This document shows positions 42,114 through 51,604 of a stretch of DNA of 64,000 nt, one piece after another. The position numbers and the translations under genes were made by a program. The stretch is from Bacteroidota bacterium (GTDB taxonomy: Bacteria; Bacteroidota; Ignavibacteria; Kryptoniales; JAKASW01): contig JAJZNW010000061.1 in assembly GCA_021811615.1 (NCBI GenBank), forward strand, positions 62,001 to 126,000. Direction: 5' to 3'. Numbering within the stretch: position 1 is the first letter of the stretch; each line of letters starts with the position of its first letter. The notes beneath the pieces were generated by a model. That model was not told the origin of the DNA. It worked only from the letters and a program-made list of their open reading frames with translations, and did not search any database.

Positions 42114-45083
42114 TTATTTGACGAACATCATCTTCTTGACGGCGGTATAACTTCCGGCATCGAGCCGATAGAAATACACACCGCTCGGAAGCTTGCTCGC
42201 ATTGAAATTCACGTCGTACGCTCCCGGGTTTTCCTGCTGGTCTACGAGAGTCGCGATCTTCTGTCCGAGCACGTCATAAATTGTCAGCGTCACGAAGCTC
42301 GCCTTCGGAAGCTGGTAGCTTATGATCGTAGAGGGATTGAAAGGATTCGGATAGTTATCTGCCAAACTGTACTCCGTAATCCCGGAAGAGGTGTGCGCAC
42401 CCGCATAGGTTCCGATTCCGCTTGCCTTCCCGGAAGACCATGTCAGCCCCGGGCCGCCGAGGTCAGTACCTGACGCGCTCCATCCGTCCCAGCCGCCGCT
42501 TGTCGGCTGCCAGTCGGTCCACACGTTTCCATCATTCCCGATGGCAAACAGCTGCATTCTGAAATCCGCCGTGGTGCCGACCATCAGGCGCGGATTGAGC
42601 GTCACTCCGCCCGGCAATCCCATGTCGGTCCAGCCTGTCCACGCGCTGTCGACATTGACTTTGGATTGCCAGATGTTGAAGACGTGGTATGGGCTGGCGG
42701 CATCGACGCCGAGAAGGACCAGGCGTCCGTCTTTGTTTTGGCCGACGACGAAGCCTGGTTGTATCTGCATAGTGCCGAGATCTGCCCAGCCGTGCCAGCC
42801 GCCACTTGCAGGCTGCCAATCGTGCCAAACATCTCCGTTATAACCAATTCCGAAGAGTTCTACCTTGCCGTCGAGGTCGCGAGCTGCCCTCAGCACGTAG
42901 TCTGTGCTGGCACCTCCCATGTTTCCCATGTTAGTCCAGCCTCCGAAACTTCCGCCGGGATCCTGCTGCCATGTGTTGTAGACGTCATGACTCGAGGCGG
43001 TTGAGACTCCGATGACGATGAGCCTTCCGTCACCGTTCGGAACAACGACGAAGCCGGGCTCGAGAGTCTCGCCGGAAACTTCCGACCAGCCGGACCAGCT
43101 TCCGTTCGGAGCATTCTGAGTGTCGCGCCAGAGGTTTCCGCTTCCATCGAGGCCGAAGACCTGAAGGCTCCCGTCGGGATTCTTCGCCGACTGCAAACTT
43201 GTAATGCCTGCTCCGCCAAGGTCTATCCAGCTGCTGAAGCCGCCGCCGGGAGAAGTCTGGTACTTGAAATACACATCCGTCGTGGGCGTCGCGCCCGGGA
43301 TAAACATGGCCAGAGTATTGTCAAGCTGCTTGACCACTGCCGGACTGCTGCCCGCGGTCACTCCACCGCCGATGTCGATCCAGCCGGCCCAGTTCGAAGA
43401 ATCGCTGCTGTAATTTCCGTTCTTCTGCTGGTCGCGCCAAACGTTGCCGGTTCCATCGATGCCGAAGATTTGCAGGGCGCCGTTCTGGTTTATCTGGGTC
43501 GGGCCGACGTAACCGCTCGCGGCGCGAATGTGGACGACGGCAGCTTCCGTGTATGGAAGCGTGAATGTGGGCTGACCGCTCGAGTTGAGACTAAGCTCCG
43601 TCCACTTCCCGAGCTGCTGCGAGCCGTTGGAGATAGAAGCTCCGCCAAGCAATGCCGTCGTGTCCGAAGCGCCGCCGGTGGCACCTTCCGTCAAAGCCAT
43701 CCATTGCGCGCTCACCGCGGGGAACCCTTCCGGAACGATAGTCACGGCCGCAGACTGCGGGCTGCCGCTCCCGTGCTCTTTATTGATGATGGTCACGTAC
43801 GAATCCTGCGCATCGCCGACCGCGTAAGATGTAAGATTCACACCGTCGACGTTCGATGTAATGGAGTCGGATTCAACGTAGCCGTGACCGCCGAGGCCGA
43901 ACGCCTTAATTCCGTAGCCCATCGGATTGACCTTGTAGTCGCCGCTCGAAACCTGGTAAATGACATCGTTCTCGCCCCACTCCTTGTTATGGAAGTTGAC
44001 TCCGATGCATGCCTTGGTGTAGTTGGTGTTGCCTGTTATCGTATTAGCCGCGGCCCACCAGTGCATGAAGTCGAGTGCCCAGAGTGCCGTCCCGAAGCAG
44101 TTGCTCCCTCCGACGACATAGCCCGTGAAAGGATTTGCCTCCGTCTCACGGTAGCTCACTCCTGATGGAAGGACCGGAGCCCCAGCCGCATTGTACAAAG
44201 CGGGATAGTCGGAGTCGACGAAGTGGGAAGACAACATTGCGTCTATCATTTCCTGCGGCGTCAGTCCGGAACAGCTCTCGCCGGGATAATTATGGAACGT
44301 GACGAATCCGAAGGAGCTGGAGTTCGGGAATGTCCAGCCGGTTATGTCCTTCGCGAACTGAGTCGACCAGTCGACGCCGCTGACGGAAGTGTTGGTCGCG
44401 TTCAGAAGATCGCTTAAGGGCGGGTTGTTGACTACCGGATAATTGCTCCCCATATCGGGGCCGACATATTTTATTCCGCTCGCGCCGCCGGATATGTCGG
44501 TGGCGAACTCTTTCCATTCGGTCAGGTATCCCGAATAGTTCGGCGTCTCGGGGTCAGTCGTGTGGTACGGGCTGTTCCAATCCGGTTCGTTACCGATAGC
44601 TAAACCTTTCAGCTGGGAGCTGTAATGCTGCATGATATACTGCGCCCGCAGGCTGTCGGTAGCCTGGTTTGACAGTTCTTCCGATTCGTCCGTACTCAGC
44701 AGGCGTAACGAATAGATGACATTCACGTCAGCCGCCGACGCGAAACTGAACACCGCGTCGATGTCGGCATCGCTCGGAATGGCGACGCCGGAGGCGTCCA
44801 CCGAGCCGCCTCCGAGTCTGAGATCCCTTATGCCCATCTGTTGGAACAGGTCGATAATCTGATTGTTTGTCGCAGTGCCGGCATTATCGAAAAGGTATCC
44901 ACTCACGCCGGCATTGTCGTACAGTTCGCTTCCCGTCTCAAAGCTCAGCCCGACGAAGTCCGGCGGAATTATGTTTCCCTTGGATGCCGTATTAACACTG
45001 ATTGTTACCGGCGACTGAGCCATCGTAATCTGAGCTATTCCCATCAAACCAACTAAACAAATTGTAGCAGCAACTCTCCGCAT
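42114..45083 (-). CDS. Secreted GH79-like glycosidase fused to a seven-bladed PLL-type lectin, with T9SS sorting domain
   Basis: 989 residues from the ATG at 45083, behind GAGG; a longer frame to 45188 lacks a ribosome site and would bury the signal peptide (MRRVAATICLVGLMGIAQITMAQ). Residues about 30-500 match the GH79/heparanase-like clan A barrel plus beta domain: acid/base E166 in GNEPDW and candidate nucleophile E313 in YRETEANPF. Residues about 510-880 hold seven repeats with a W-x-x-W motif (WAGW, FSSW, WSGW, FGGW, WHGW, WTGW, WDGW), the design of the fucose-binding PLL propeller. The end (YPNPFNPSTIISYQ ... VYFYRLDAG ... MMFVK) is a type IX secretion sorting domain, so it is exported and surface-bound. 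Expected substrate: beta-glucuronides or related. Confidence 0.85.
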   Translation of the reverse strand: MRRVAATICLVGLMGIAQITMAQSPVTISVNTASKGNIIPPDFVGLSFETGSELYDNAGVSGYLFDNAGTATNNQIIDLFQQMGIRDLRLGGGSVDASGVAIPSDADIDAVFSFASAADVNVIYSLRLLSTDESEELSNQATDSLRAQYIMQHYSSQLKGLAIGNEPDWNSPYHTTDPETPNYSGYLTEWKEFATDISGGASGIKYVGPDMGSNYPVVNNPPLSDLLNATNTSVSGVDWSTQFAKDITGWTFPNSSSFGFVTFHNYPGESCSGLTPQEMIDAMLSSHFVDSDYPALYNAAGAPVLPSGVSYRETEANPFTGYVVGGSNCFGTALWALDFMHWWAAANTITGNTNYTKACIGVNFHNKEWGENDVIYQVSSGDYKVNPMGYGIKAFGLGGHGYVESDSITSNVDGVNLTSYAVGDAQDSYVTIINKEHGSGSPQSAAVTIVPEGFPAVSAQWMALTEGATGGASDTTALLGGASISNGSQQLGKWTELSLNSSGQPTFTLPYTEAAVVHIRAASGYVGPTQINQNGALQIFGIDGTGNVWRDQQKNGNYSSDSSNWAGWIDIGGGVTAGSSPAVVKQLDNTLAMFIPGATPTTDVYFKYQTSPGGGFSSWIDLGGAGITSLQSAKNPDGSLQVFGLDGSGNLWRDTQNAPNGSWSGWSEVSGETLEPGFVVVPNGDGRLIVIGVSTASSHDVYNTWQQDPGGSFGGWTNMGNMGGASTDYVLRAARDLDGKVELFGIGYNGDVWHDWQPASGGWHGWADLGTMQIQPGFVVGQNKDGRLVLLGVDAASPYHVFNIWQSKVNVDSAWTGWTDMGLPGGVTLNPRLMVGTTADFRMQLFAIGNDGNVWTDWQPTSGGWDGWSASGTDLGGPGLTWSSGKASGIGTYAGAHTSSGITEYSLADNYPNPFNPSTIISYQLPKASFVTLTIYDVLGQKIATLVDQQENPGAYDVNFNASKLPSGVYFYRLDAGSYTAVKKMMFVK

Positions 45084-45267
45084 AATTACCTCAACTATTT
45101 GTAAGGATGAATTGGTTCTTAAGAGCAACTGCTGGATCAATGCGGACTCCAGTATGTCTCTCGATTTAGAGTTCACGGTCAGAGACAACGGCCGGACAAA
45201 CGATTATGCGACTTGTTCCATCACCTCTCTTACGAATCAGTTTCCGATCTTACCGAAAACAAGCGTG

Positions 45268-47460
45268 TTACTCTTCCATCACCACGGCGGCCGACTGTGG
45301 AGGTATCCGCAGTATTCCCGAAGTGCCAACGGCGTCCGGATGTCCCGGAGTCGCGACAACGAGTTTCCCATGGTGCGGAATCTCGACCCTTGCCGTGATC
45401 GGCTTGCTGTTTTCAAGGTTGACGACGACTACCGCGCGTTTGCCCGCCGAAGTAACGAACACCGAATACTTGAAGGAGCCGTCAGCTTCTACATTCGCGC
45501 CCATCGTATCGCAGAATGTAGCGTCCCAGAGATAAGCCTTGTATTTGGCGCGAAGGGCGTCGATCTCTTTTCCATACGCCAGCGTGAGAGGGAAATCGGT
45601 CAGGTGGCCCTTGAAATAGTATGGCTCGTACTCGATGATATACCGGTCGAGAAGACAAAGGTTAAGCATGTCCCGGTCGTTGAATCCGGTCACCGCGACC
45701 ATGATGGGAGCGTGCGGGGCGATGTAGCGCTGGACCGGAGTCGAACCGGCACCGATTCGCGTATAAGTAAAAGGATAATACTGAGTGAGCCAATCCTGCG
45801 GTCCTTCTCCGGCGAAAAGGAAATTCCGGCCAGAGATGCTGTCGGCGGCGGCCCGAAGATCCCTGCCCATCGGCAAGTCCCCGGCATAGATGAATCCCGG
45901 CGGATTGTAGCCGTGACCTGGAGCGAAGCTGTACTTCACCGGCCCATGATGGCACACCTCGTCATAAAGCCAGCCGGATGCGCCGAGCGACAGGAGTTTG
46001 TCGAACTGACCGACCGCGATCTTTCGGTACGCCGGGTCCAGAAAATCCATGACGTATCGGCGATGATTGTTTATTCCCGCCAGCTGGACCGGCGTGTAGT
46101 AGCTGTAACCTCCCTGTTGATAAGGGATTCCGTAAGGGTCCGTCGCGGCATACTTGTAAAGCTCGGTCTTCGTCCATTCGGTCGTCATGTCGGCCCAGTT
46201 CAGTTTTCCGAACAGGATGATGTGGACGCCCATTGCCTGAATTTTCTTTATAGCATCGCGAAGCTGCTGGGTCGTACCGAGGTGCGGATCCGTCGACATC
46301 TCCGGGTCGTGACCGTCCTGGCCGCCGGTGTTCCAGCCTACAAGCTGAATCGCGTCGACGCCGTTCTCGGCACATTCCTTACCGTACGACACGAGACTAT
46401 CGTAAGGGACGCGCCAATCCTGCACCGGAGAATCGATCTGAAGCTGCTGCCACGCGCTTACCTTGTTCAGCCACGCAGGCAGGTGCGGCTCCTTGTACCA
46501 TGTCTTTCTCCATTCTTTGTACAGATCGACACCCGCGTGCCAGTCACCGCTGTAGCAGCGGACCACGACCGGAGCGAGCTCGAAAGTCGAGTTCGGGTGT
46601 TCGAAGATGAAGTGACAGGTCCTGAACTCGAGATGGACCGGCACGCCATGCGGCGTCGTCTTCCCATCGAGAGATTTTCCCGCGATGTAATTGGTCTGCG
46701 GAACAGCGTTGTTGATTTCAGAAACCAGTCCGGGATGCTGCTCGAAAGTGTATTGTATCAGGTAGGGCTGATTCGGATTCTCCATCTCGACGTAAACGCC
46801 CTTCGTCCTCGCCTGGATCAGGCAAAACAGACTGCGGTATGAATCGAACGTCTTGGTCGGATAAAAATCCCCCCAATATCCTTTTGCATTTATGAAATCG
46901 GGATAAATCTGTGCCGACTGAAGATTATCATACCAGGCGGTTCTCACACTGACATACGATTTGCTTGAAGGAGGATTGAAGTCGCCGAAGTAGGGATAAT
47001 CGAGGGTCTGTATCATCAGCTTGGAGTCATTTACGACCTTCCCGCCGAAAGTGAGGACGCCGTTGTTCAGTTTAACGTCGGCGGTGAAAGTTATCGGCAG
47101 CACTCCGCCGTGCTGGCTGAGGAGGTTCTTCCATTCGATTACGACTTCATGCTCAGATACTTTGTCAACTTTAACAGCCCGCTGCTTCTGGCCGAGGATG
47201 AAGTTGTCCTGACGGTCGGGGAGCGGCACGAGCATTCTGAAAGAGATCCCGAGGTCGGGCCGGCGTTCGATGGCCCATTGCGGGTCCTTACTTACGAGCC
47301 TCGTAAGCGCGCCAGTCTCCGAGTTGAACGCGACGAGAAGTTTGCTGTCCTGGAGGACGATTTCGCGCGCCACGGCAGACTGTCCGGCAGACATTACGAT
47401 CATCCATACGAGGAGTATTGTCCAAATGGACGAACCTCGAACTCTTCTATCTTTGTTCAT
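45268..47460 (-). CDS. Secreted DUF6259 glycosidase-like protein, paralog 1
   Basis: About 730 residues from the ATG at 47460, behind CAGGGAT; a TTG five codons earlier is the only longer choice. The signal peptide ends in AVAR. The N-terminal beta-sandwich (EIVLQDSKLLVAFNSETGALTRLV) resembles those of GH31/36/97-like enzymes. The central region is a TIM barrel with IQLVGWNTGGQDG, MGVHIILFGKLNWAD, FLDPAYRKIA and GASGWLYDEV, the last a candidate acidic nucleophile strand. FLFAGEGPQDWL may hold the acid/base. Two close relatives lie at 58618 and 60904. DUF6259 has no firmly known activity; an exo-glycosidase is expected. Confidence 0.85.
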   Translation of the reverse strand: MNKDRRVRGSSIWTILLVWMIVMSAGQSAVAREIVLQDSKLLVAFNSETGALTRLVSKDPQWAIERRPDLGISFRMLVPLPDRQDNFILGQKQRAVKVDKVSEHEVVIEWKNLLSQHGGVLPITFTADVKLNNGVLTFGGKVVNDSKLMIQTLDYPYFGDFNPPSSKSYVSVRTAWYDNLQSAQIYPDFINAKGYWGDFYPTKTFDSYRSLFCLIQARTKGVYVEMENPNQPYLIQYTFEQHPGLVSEINNAVPQTNYIAGKSLDGKTTPHGVPVHLEFRTCHFIFEHPNSTFELAPVVVRCYSGDWHAGVDLYKEWRKTWYKEPHLPAWLNKVSAWQQLQIDSPVQDWRVPYDSLVSYGKECAENGVDAIQLVGWNTGGQDGHDPEMSTDPHLGTTQQLRDAIKKIQAMGVHIILFGKLNWADMTTEWTKTELYKYAATDPYGIPYQQGGYSYYTPVQLAGINNHRRYVMDFLDPAYRKIAVGQFDKLLSLGASGWLYDEVCHHGPVKYSFAPGHGYNPPGFIYAGDLPMGRDLRAAADSISGRNFLFAGEGPQDWLTQYYPFTYTRIGAGSTPVQRYIAPHAPIMVAVTGFNDRDMLNLCLLDRYIIEYEPYYFKGHLTDFPLTLAYGKEIDALRAKYKAYLWDATFCDTMGANVEADGSFKYSVFVTSAGKRAVVVVNLENSKPITARVEIPHHGKLVVATPGHPDAVGTSGILRIPPQSAAVVMEE

Positions 47461-47495
47461 GTTATCCCTGTACAATTTCAGTTTTGAATGAGTTG

Positions 47496-47513
47496 TGGTT
47501 AAACGATTCGCCA
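47496..47513. promoter_or_regulatory. Weak CG-centred palindrome before a DUF6259 gene
   Basis: TGGTTAAACGATTCGCCA has 12 of 18 positions symmetric around a central CG and shares GTTAAACG with the operator at 26584. It lies 35 bases before the start at 47460. It might be a second site for the LacI-family regulator, but the symmetry is poor. Confidence 0.2.
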
Positions 47514-47566
47514 GGTTTCAGTCACCAGGCATTGTTCGAATGAGTTTTATCATCATACTCACGCAT

Positions 47567-50455
47567 TTATTTGAGCAGCATCATCTCTTTTGTCGCCGTG
47601 AATCCACCGGCAATCAGTACGCAGAAATAGACTCCGCTCGCGAAGCGGGCCGCGTCGAAGTTCACCTCGTAATTCCCAGCGCCCTGCCTCTCGTCGACAA
47701 GAGTCTCGATTGTCTGGCCGAGTACGTTGTAAACCCTCAGAGAGACATGTTGCGAAGAAGGAATGCTGTATCTTATTATCGTCGACGGATTGAAAGGATT
47801 GGGATAGTTCTGACTCAGGGCAAACTTCGTCGGCAGGCCGGCGGGCGGAGTGTTGATTGCCAGTATGCGGCCCGGTGTAACGAAGAGCTGCGGCTGAGTA
47901 TAGGCGCCTTGTCCGCTGTCGTTGACGGCCTCCACGCGCCAGTAATACTTTGTGCTCAGGCTCAACTTGCCGCCGTTTACGAGGCTTCTCAGTGCAAAAG
48001 TGGTATCTGTGATCCCGGCTGAATCCAGCGCGGCACTTGCGAATGCGTTGTCGGTTGAAATCTGGAGTTCATAAGACACGGCTCCGGGCACCGACTGCCA
48101 GACGAGCGAAGTGTCGCTCATCGTGAGCGTGTCTCCGGAAGCGGGCGACAAGGGCACCGGTACCGAAGGAGTGCCGAGTGGATATGAAGGCGGAGCGTCT
48201 GCGGCAGCCGCTGCCCAGCTGCTGTCCGCCGTAGATGACAGATTATACTCCAGCGTTCCACCGTTTGAGATGTCGGAGAATTTTATCCACGGTTTATTCC
48301 AGGTCTTCCCGTTCACAGACAAGCCTGTGACATACATCGAATAGTCTCCTGCGCCGTTTCCGGTGATAGTCACATCTCCGCCTTTGAGATGGAGAACCAC
48401 CTTCGGGAACAGCGGGCTCGCGAGGGCAAGCACATCGGAGCCGGGAAGCTCCGGATACATGCCCAGCGCCCCCCATATGTACCACGAAGACATTTCGCCT
48501 AGATCATCGTTCCCCGGATATCCATTGGGATTCGGCGAATAAAGAGAAAGCAAAGCGGAGCGTACTATCCTCTGCGTTGAGAATGGCTGGCCGATGAAAT
48601 CATAGATGTAAGGCGTTTCGAGGGAGGGTTCATTTCCCAACCAGGCGGAGGTAGTGTTCTGACCTGCATTCAGGACAGCGAAAAAGTTGTTGAGACGGCG
48701 TACCGCCACCGCAGGTCCGCCCATCATGTCAGCAAGTGTCTTCAAGTTGAATGGCACCATCCAGACATACTGCGCCGCACTTCCCTCGACGTACGCCTGG
48801 TCATTGTCGTAATTCGTGTTGTTGTTGACAAAGCCTGGAGCCCAGGAACCGTCGGTACGCCGCATCTGGATGTAGCCAGTTACCGGGTTGTACAGGTCAC
48901 GCCAGTACTGGGCGTGTTTCAAGAGGAGGGCGCTGTCGGTTGAATCGCCGAGCGCGGCCGCGAACTGCGAGACAGCGAAATCGTCAGTGTTATACTCGAG
49001 AGTCATCGAAACGTTGCCGTATCCGCCGTTCTGGTTCTCGGGAACATAGCCGAGTGTCAGGTACTGGCTCAGAGCGTTGCGCTCATAGGTATTCGTGCGA
49101 GGAGCATACACCGAAGGATCGGTGGCAGCTTTTACAAGTCCCTGCAGCGCGGCTGTAGTATCGAAATCTCTCGCGCCGAAGGCGTAGAATCCGGCGATGA
49201 TCGGCGCCGCCGGGTCTCCCATCATTACGCCGGTGTCGTAATTCGGAACGCCCCATCTCGGGAAAGCGCCCCCCTGCTGGTAATCCCTGAGAAGCGATTG
49301 CGCCATGTCGCTCGCGTGCTTGGGCGCGATCATGGCGAGGAACTGGCACTCGCTCCTGTAGATATCCCAGCCGGAGAAATTCGCGTATTGAACTCTTCCG
49401 TTCGTAGTTGTGTGAACCTTGCCGTCGTATCCCATGTACTGGCCGTTGACGTCGGAGCAGGTGCTTGGGAAAAGGAGAGCATGATAGAGCATGGAGTAAA
49501 ACGTCTGCAAATCCTGTGTTGATCCGCCGGTGACCTGTATCCTGTTGAGCCAGGAATTCCATGTACTGCTGTCGGCTGAAACAACCTCGTCAAATCCGGT
49601 GGAAGTCGCGACCGTGTTCGAAAGTTCGGCTTCGAGGTTAGCCTTCGCGTTGGCGACGCTGACATACGAGATGGACACCCGGACGAGGACCGTTCTGCCT
49701 GCGGTTGTATCGAACGTCACGTATGCGCCGGATGCACTTCCCTGCCCGGACGAATCGCCGGAAGTGAGAACGCTCCCGCTCCAGGTGCTGAAGGAAGAGA
49801 AAGGCTGGTCAAAGACCGAATAGAAATAAATTGTAGTCCCGCCGCCCGCGGTCGCTCCGCAGAAGAGCTTGCACGTCACCGATCCGCTTATGCTTTGGGC
49901 GGCAGAGTCGATCTGAATCGAAGACGCGCTTGCGCCGTTAACGGCGCTCGCGGCGTTGATCATCATGGTCTCCGCGTTTCCCGAAGGATAGGTGAAGCGT
50001 CCGAATCCGCATCTCGTGGTCGCGGCGAGTTCTATCTTTATGCCGTTGTCCAAAGTAACCGAGTAATAGCCGGGTTTAGCGCTTTCGTTGGTGTGAGAAA
50101 AGGAGGTTGCGAAAGCAGAGCGGCTCGACGGCGGCGTCGACGGAATCTGTCCGAGAAGAGGCATGAAACCGAAGTCCTCTCCGTACTGGCAGCCCGCCCC
50201 GCTCACATGATCGAGGCTGAAATCCCAAATTTGTGTGTTGTTGTACGAATATCCTCCCTTGTTAAGGCCGGTTTCCGGGCTCCACTGGAGCATACCGAAA
50301 GGCATATCAGCACCGGGAAAAGTATTCGCAAAGTTCGTCGTGCCGCAGAACGGATTGACGTATTGTACGAGGTTCTGGCTTCTTGCCTTCGAAGGCACAA
50401 GACAGCCTATAGCCAGAGCCAAGCCTGCCAGTTTAATCACCCAATTCTTGTTCAT
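47567..50455 (-). CDS. Secreted GH92 alpha-mannosidase-family enzyme with FnIII and T9SS sorting domains
   Basis: 962 residues. Signal peptide MNKNWVIKLAGLALAIGCLVPSKARS, then GH92 (VQYVNPFCGTTNFANTFPGADMPFGM; GWDIYRSECQFLAM; SMTLEYNTDDFAVSQFA; GNDDLGEMSSWYIWGALGMYP). After residue about 750 come a fibronectin-type-III-like module (PVPLSPASGDTLTMSDTSLVWQSV...YYWRVEAVND) and a type IX sorting domain (NYPNPFNPSTIIRYSIP ... GVYFCVLIAGG). It is thus displayed on the cell surface, where it should remove alpha-mannose from polymers or glycoproteins before uptake. It follows the TIM-barrel isomerase gene by 33 bases. Confidence 0.94.
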   Translation of the reverse strand: MNKNWVIKLAGLALAIGCLVPSKARSQNLVQYVNPFCGTTNFANTFPGADMPFGMLQWSPETGLNKGGYSYNNTQIWDFSLDHVSGAGCQYGEDFGFMPLLGQIPSTPPSSRSAFATSFSHTNESAKPGYYSVTLDNGIKIELAATTRCGFGRFTYPSGNAETMMINAASAVNGASASSIQIDSAAQSISGSVTCKLFCGATAGGGTTIYFYSVFDQPFSSFSTWSGSVLTSGDSSGQGSASGAYVTFDTTAGRTVLVRVSISYVSVANAKANLEAELSNTVATSTGFDEVVSADSSTWNSWLNRIQVTGGSTQDLQTFYSMLYHALLFPSTCSDVNGQYMGYDGKVHTTTNGRVQYANFSGWDIYRSECQFLAMIAPKHASDMAQSLLRDYQQGGAFPRWGVPNYDTGVMMGDPAAPIIAGFYAFGARDFDTTAALQGLVKAATDPSVYAPRTNTYERNALSQYLTLGYVPENQNGGYGNVSMTLEYNTDDFAVSQFAAALGDSTDSALLLKHAQYWRDLYNPVTGYIQMRRTDGSWAPGFVNNNTNYDNDQAYVEGSAAQYVWMVPFNLKTLADMMGGPAVAVRRLNNFFAVLNAGQNTTSAWLGNEPSLETPYIYDFIGQPFSTQRIVRSALLSLYSPNPNGYPGNDDLGEMSSWYIWGALGMYPELPGSDVLALASPLFPKVVLHLKGGDVTITGNGAGDYSMYVTGLSVNGKTWNKPWIKFSDISNGGTLEYNLSSTADSSWAAAAADAPPSYPLGTPSVPVPLSPASGDTLTMSDTSLVWQSVPGAVSYELQISTDNAFASAALDSAGITDTTFALRSLVNGGKLSLSTKYYWRVEAVNDSGQGAYTQPQLFVTPGRILAINTPPAGLPTKFALSQNYPNPFNPSTIIRYSIPSSQHVSLRVYNVLGQTIETLVDERQGAGNYEVNFDAARFASGVYFCVLIAGGFTATKEMMLLK

Positions 50456-50488
50456 CTTCTTTTCTGAATCCTCCTGACTGATTCTTCT

Positions 50489-51436
50489 TTAAGCGGAAAT
50501 AAGTTCTTCTTCCCTTTCCCTGAAATAGGTCGCGGTTTGACGGACCAGCTCGTCGAGTGCTTTCTTGTCGGGATTACCGTACATCGCAGGATACGGATCG
50601 CCGCCGGGACCGAGCGGTTCCGGAGTCACATAGCAGCCTGTCCGGTTGTATCCGATGACGTACAGGGCCATGATGATGGTATCGAGATCTATCGCACCTT
50701 CGCCGAGAGCGCACCTGTTGCTGTCCGCCATGTGGAGATTGGTCAGCTGATCGCCCGCCTCCAGAATGGCTTCGCCGATATGAGCCTCTTCCGTGTACAT
50801 GTGGTACACGTCGCCGTTTATATGGCCGATGCCCGGATGATTGACGGCCTTTATGTATTTCTTCGCGTCCGCGACGGTGTGGTTGAAACTCACTTCAGCC
50901 GATCGAATCGGTTCGATGGCGGCCTTGATTTTGTACTTATGAAAAGTATCCGCGACGAGTCTCAGCGACTCGACGCTGCGTTCGAATTCCGTGTCGTCAT
51001 ACTTTTGCGGCCGTCCGACCGCGCCCGGCACGACAAGGATGTAGCCTCCGCCGATCTCCTTTGTGAACTCCAGCTCGCGCCTGAGATAATCGACAGCCGA
51101 CTGGCGATGGATCGCCCGGTTGCTCGAAAGGTCGTTGTCAGGCGAGAACATACCGCACACTCCCGACACGGAGAGTCCGTGATCCGAAAGCACCTTCTTT
51201 GTCTCCGCCACCCGGTAGCCGAGGTCGGGACCGTAATGATTTCCGTGCAGCTCGATGAACCGGAACCCGTTCTTCTCGAGCCTCGCTGCCGAATCCGCCA
51301 GCGGTTCTATGCCGAATCCCCAATTGCTCCACGAGAGGTTAAACCGGGTCTTGAGTTTTTCCGGATACTTCTTCTTTATCTCCTGAAATGCGGAACGGAT
51401 CTTCTCATTCTTCAGTTCAAAATTCTGCTTTTTCAT
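50489..51436 (-). CDS. Sugar isomerase/epimerase (xylose-isomerase-like TIM barrel)
   Basis: 315 residues. The AP-endonuclease-2/xylose-isomerase-like barrel shows NGFRFIELHGNHYG, GGGYILVVPGAVGRP, KIKAAIEPI (metal Glu), GIGHINGDVYHMY (Asp and His), NLHMADSNRCALGEG (His) and CYVTPEPLG (Glu), a full metal-binding set for ketose epimerases or isomerases. The substrate is a free or phosphorylated sugar, unknown here. The gene precedes a GH92 gene by 33 bases and is separated from the cupin gene upstream by a repeat element. It presumably processes a sugar released and imported by this locus. Confidence 0.9.
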   Translation of the reverse strand: MKKQNFELKNEKIRSAFQEIKKKYPEKLKTRFNLSWSNWGFGIEPLADSAARLEKNGFRFIELHGNHYGPDLGYRVAETKKVLSDHGLSVSGVCGMFSPDNDLSSNRAIHRQSAVDYLRRELEFTKEIGGGYILVVPGAVGRPQKYDDTEFERSVESLRLVADTFHKYKIKAAIEPIRSAEVSFNHTVADAKKYIKAVNHPGIGHINGDVYHMYTEEAHIGEAILEAGDQLTNLHMADSNRCALGEGAIDLDTIIMALYVIGYNRTGCYVTPEPLGPGGDPYPAMYGNPDKKALDELVRQTATYFREREEELISA

Positions 51437-51454
51437 TTCAACTCCTCGATTAAG

Positions 51455-51601
51455 AAATTCTGAATCCTAAATGCTAAACTCTAAATAAATGAGAAACACA
51501 AAAATCCAAGACTGACTCATGACTTTCTATGGTGGAGTCGAGACAGTTAGCCTTCGTATTTCGGATTTGTTTAGAATTTAGATATTTAGAATTTCGAATT
51601 T
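51455..51601. repeat. Imperfect long inverted repeat of AT-rich CTAAA-type units
   Basis: About 47 bases at 51455-51501 (AAATTCTGAATCCTAAAT...) pair imperfectly with 51555-51601 (...ATTTAGAATTTCGAATTT). The reverse complement of the right arm, AAATTCGAAATTCTAAAT and onward, matches the left arm at most positions. Both arms are built of short degenerate TCTAAAT units and contrast with the GC-rich surroundings. It fills the gap between two operon genes and is likely an intergenic repeat family member or a small non-autonomous element; its transcript would fold into a long hairpin. Confidence 0.7.
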
Positions 51602-51604
51602 ATT

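Noticed and set aside
45112-46842. 576-codon plus-strand frame over DUF6259 paralog 1
   Set aside because: Antisense to a conserved gene. Similar mirror frames lie opposite the other two paralogs, as expected from shared codon use.
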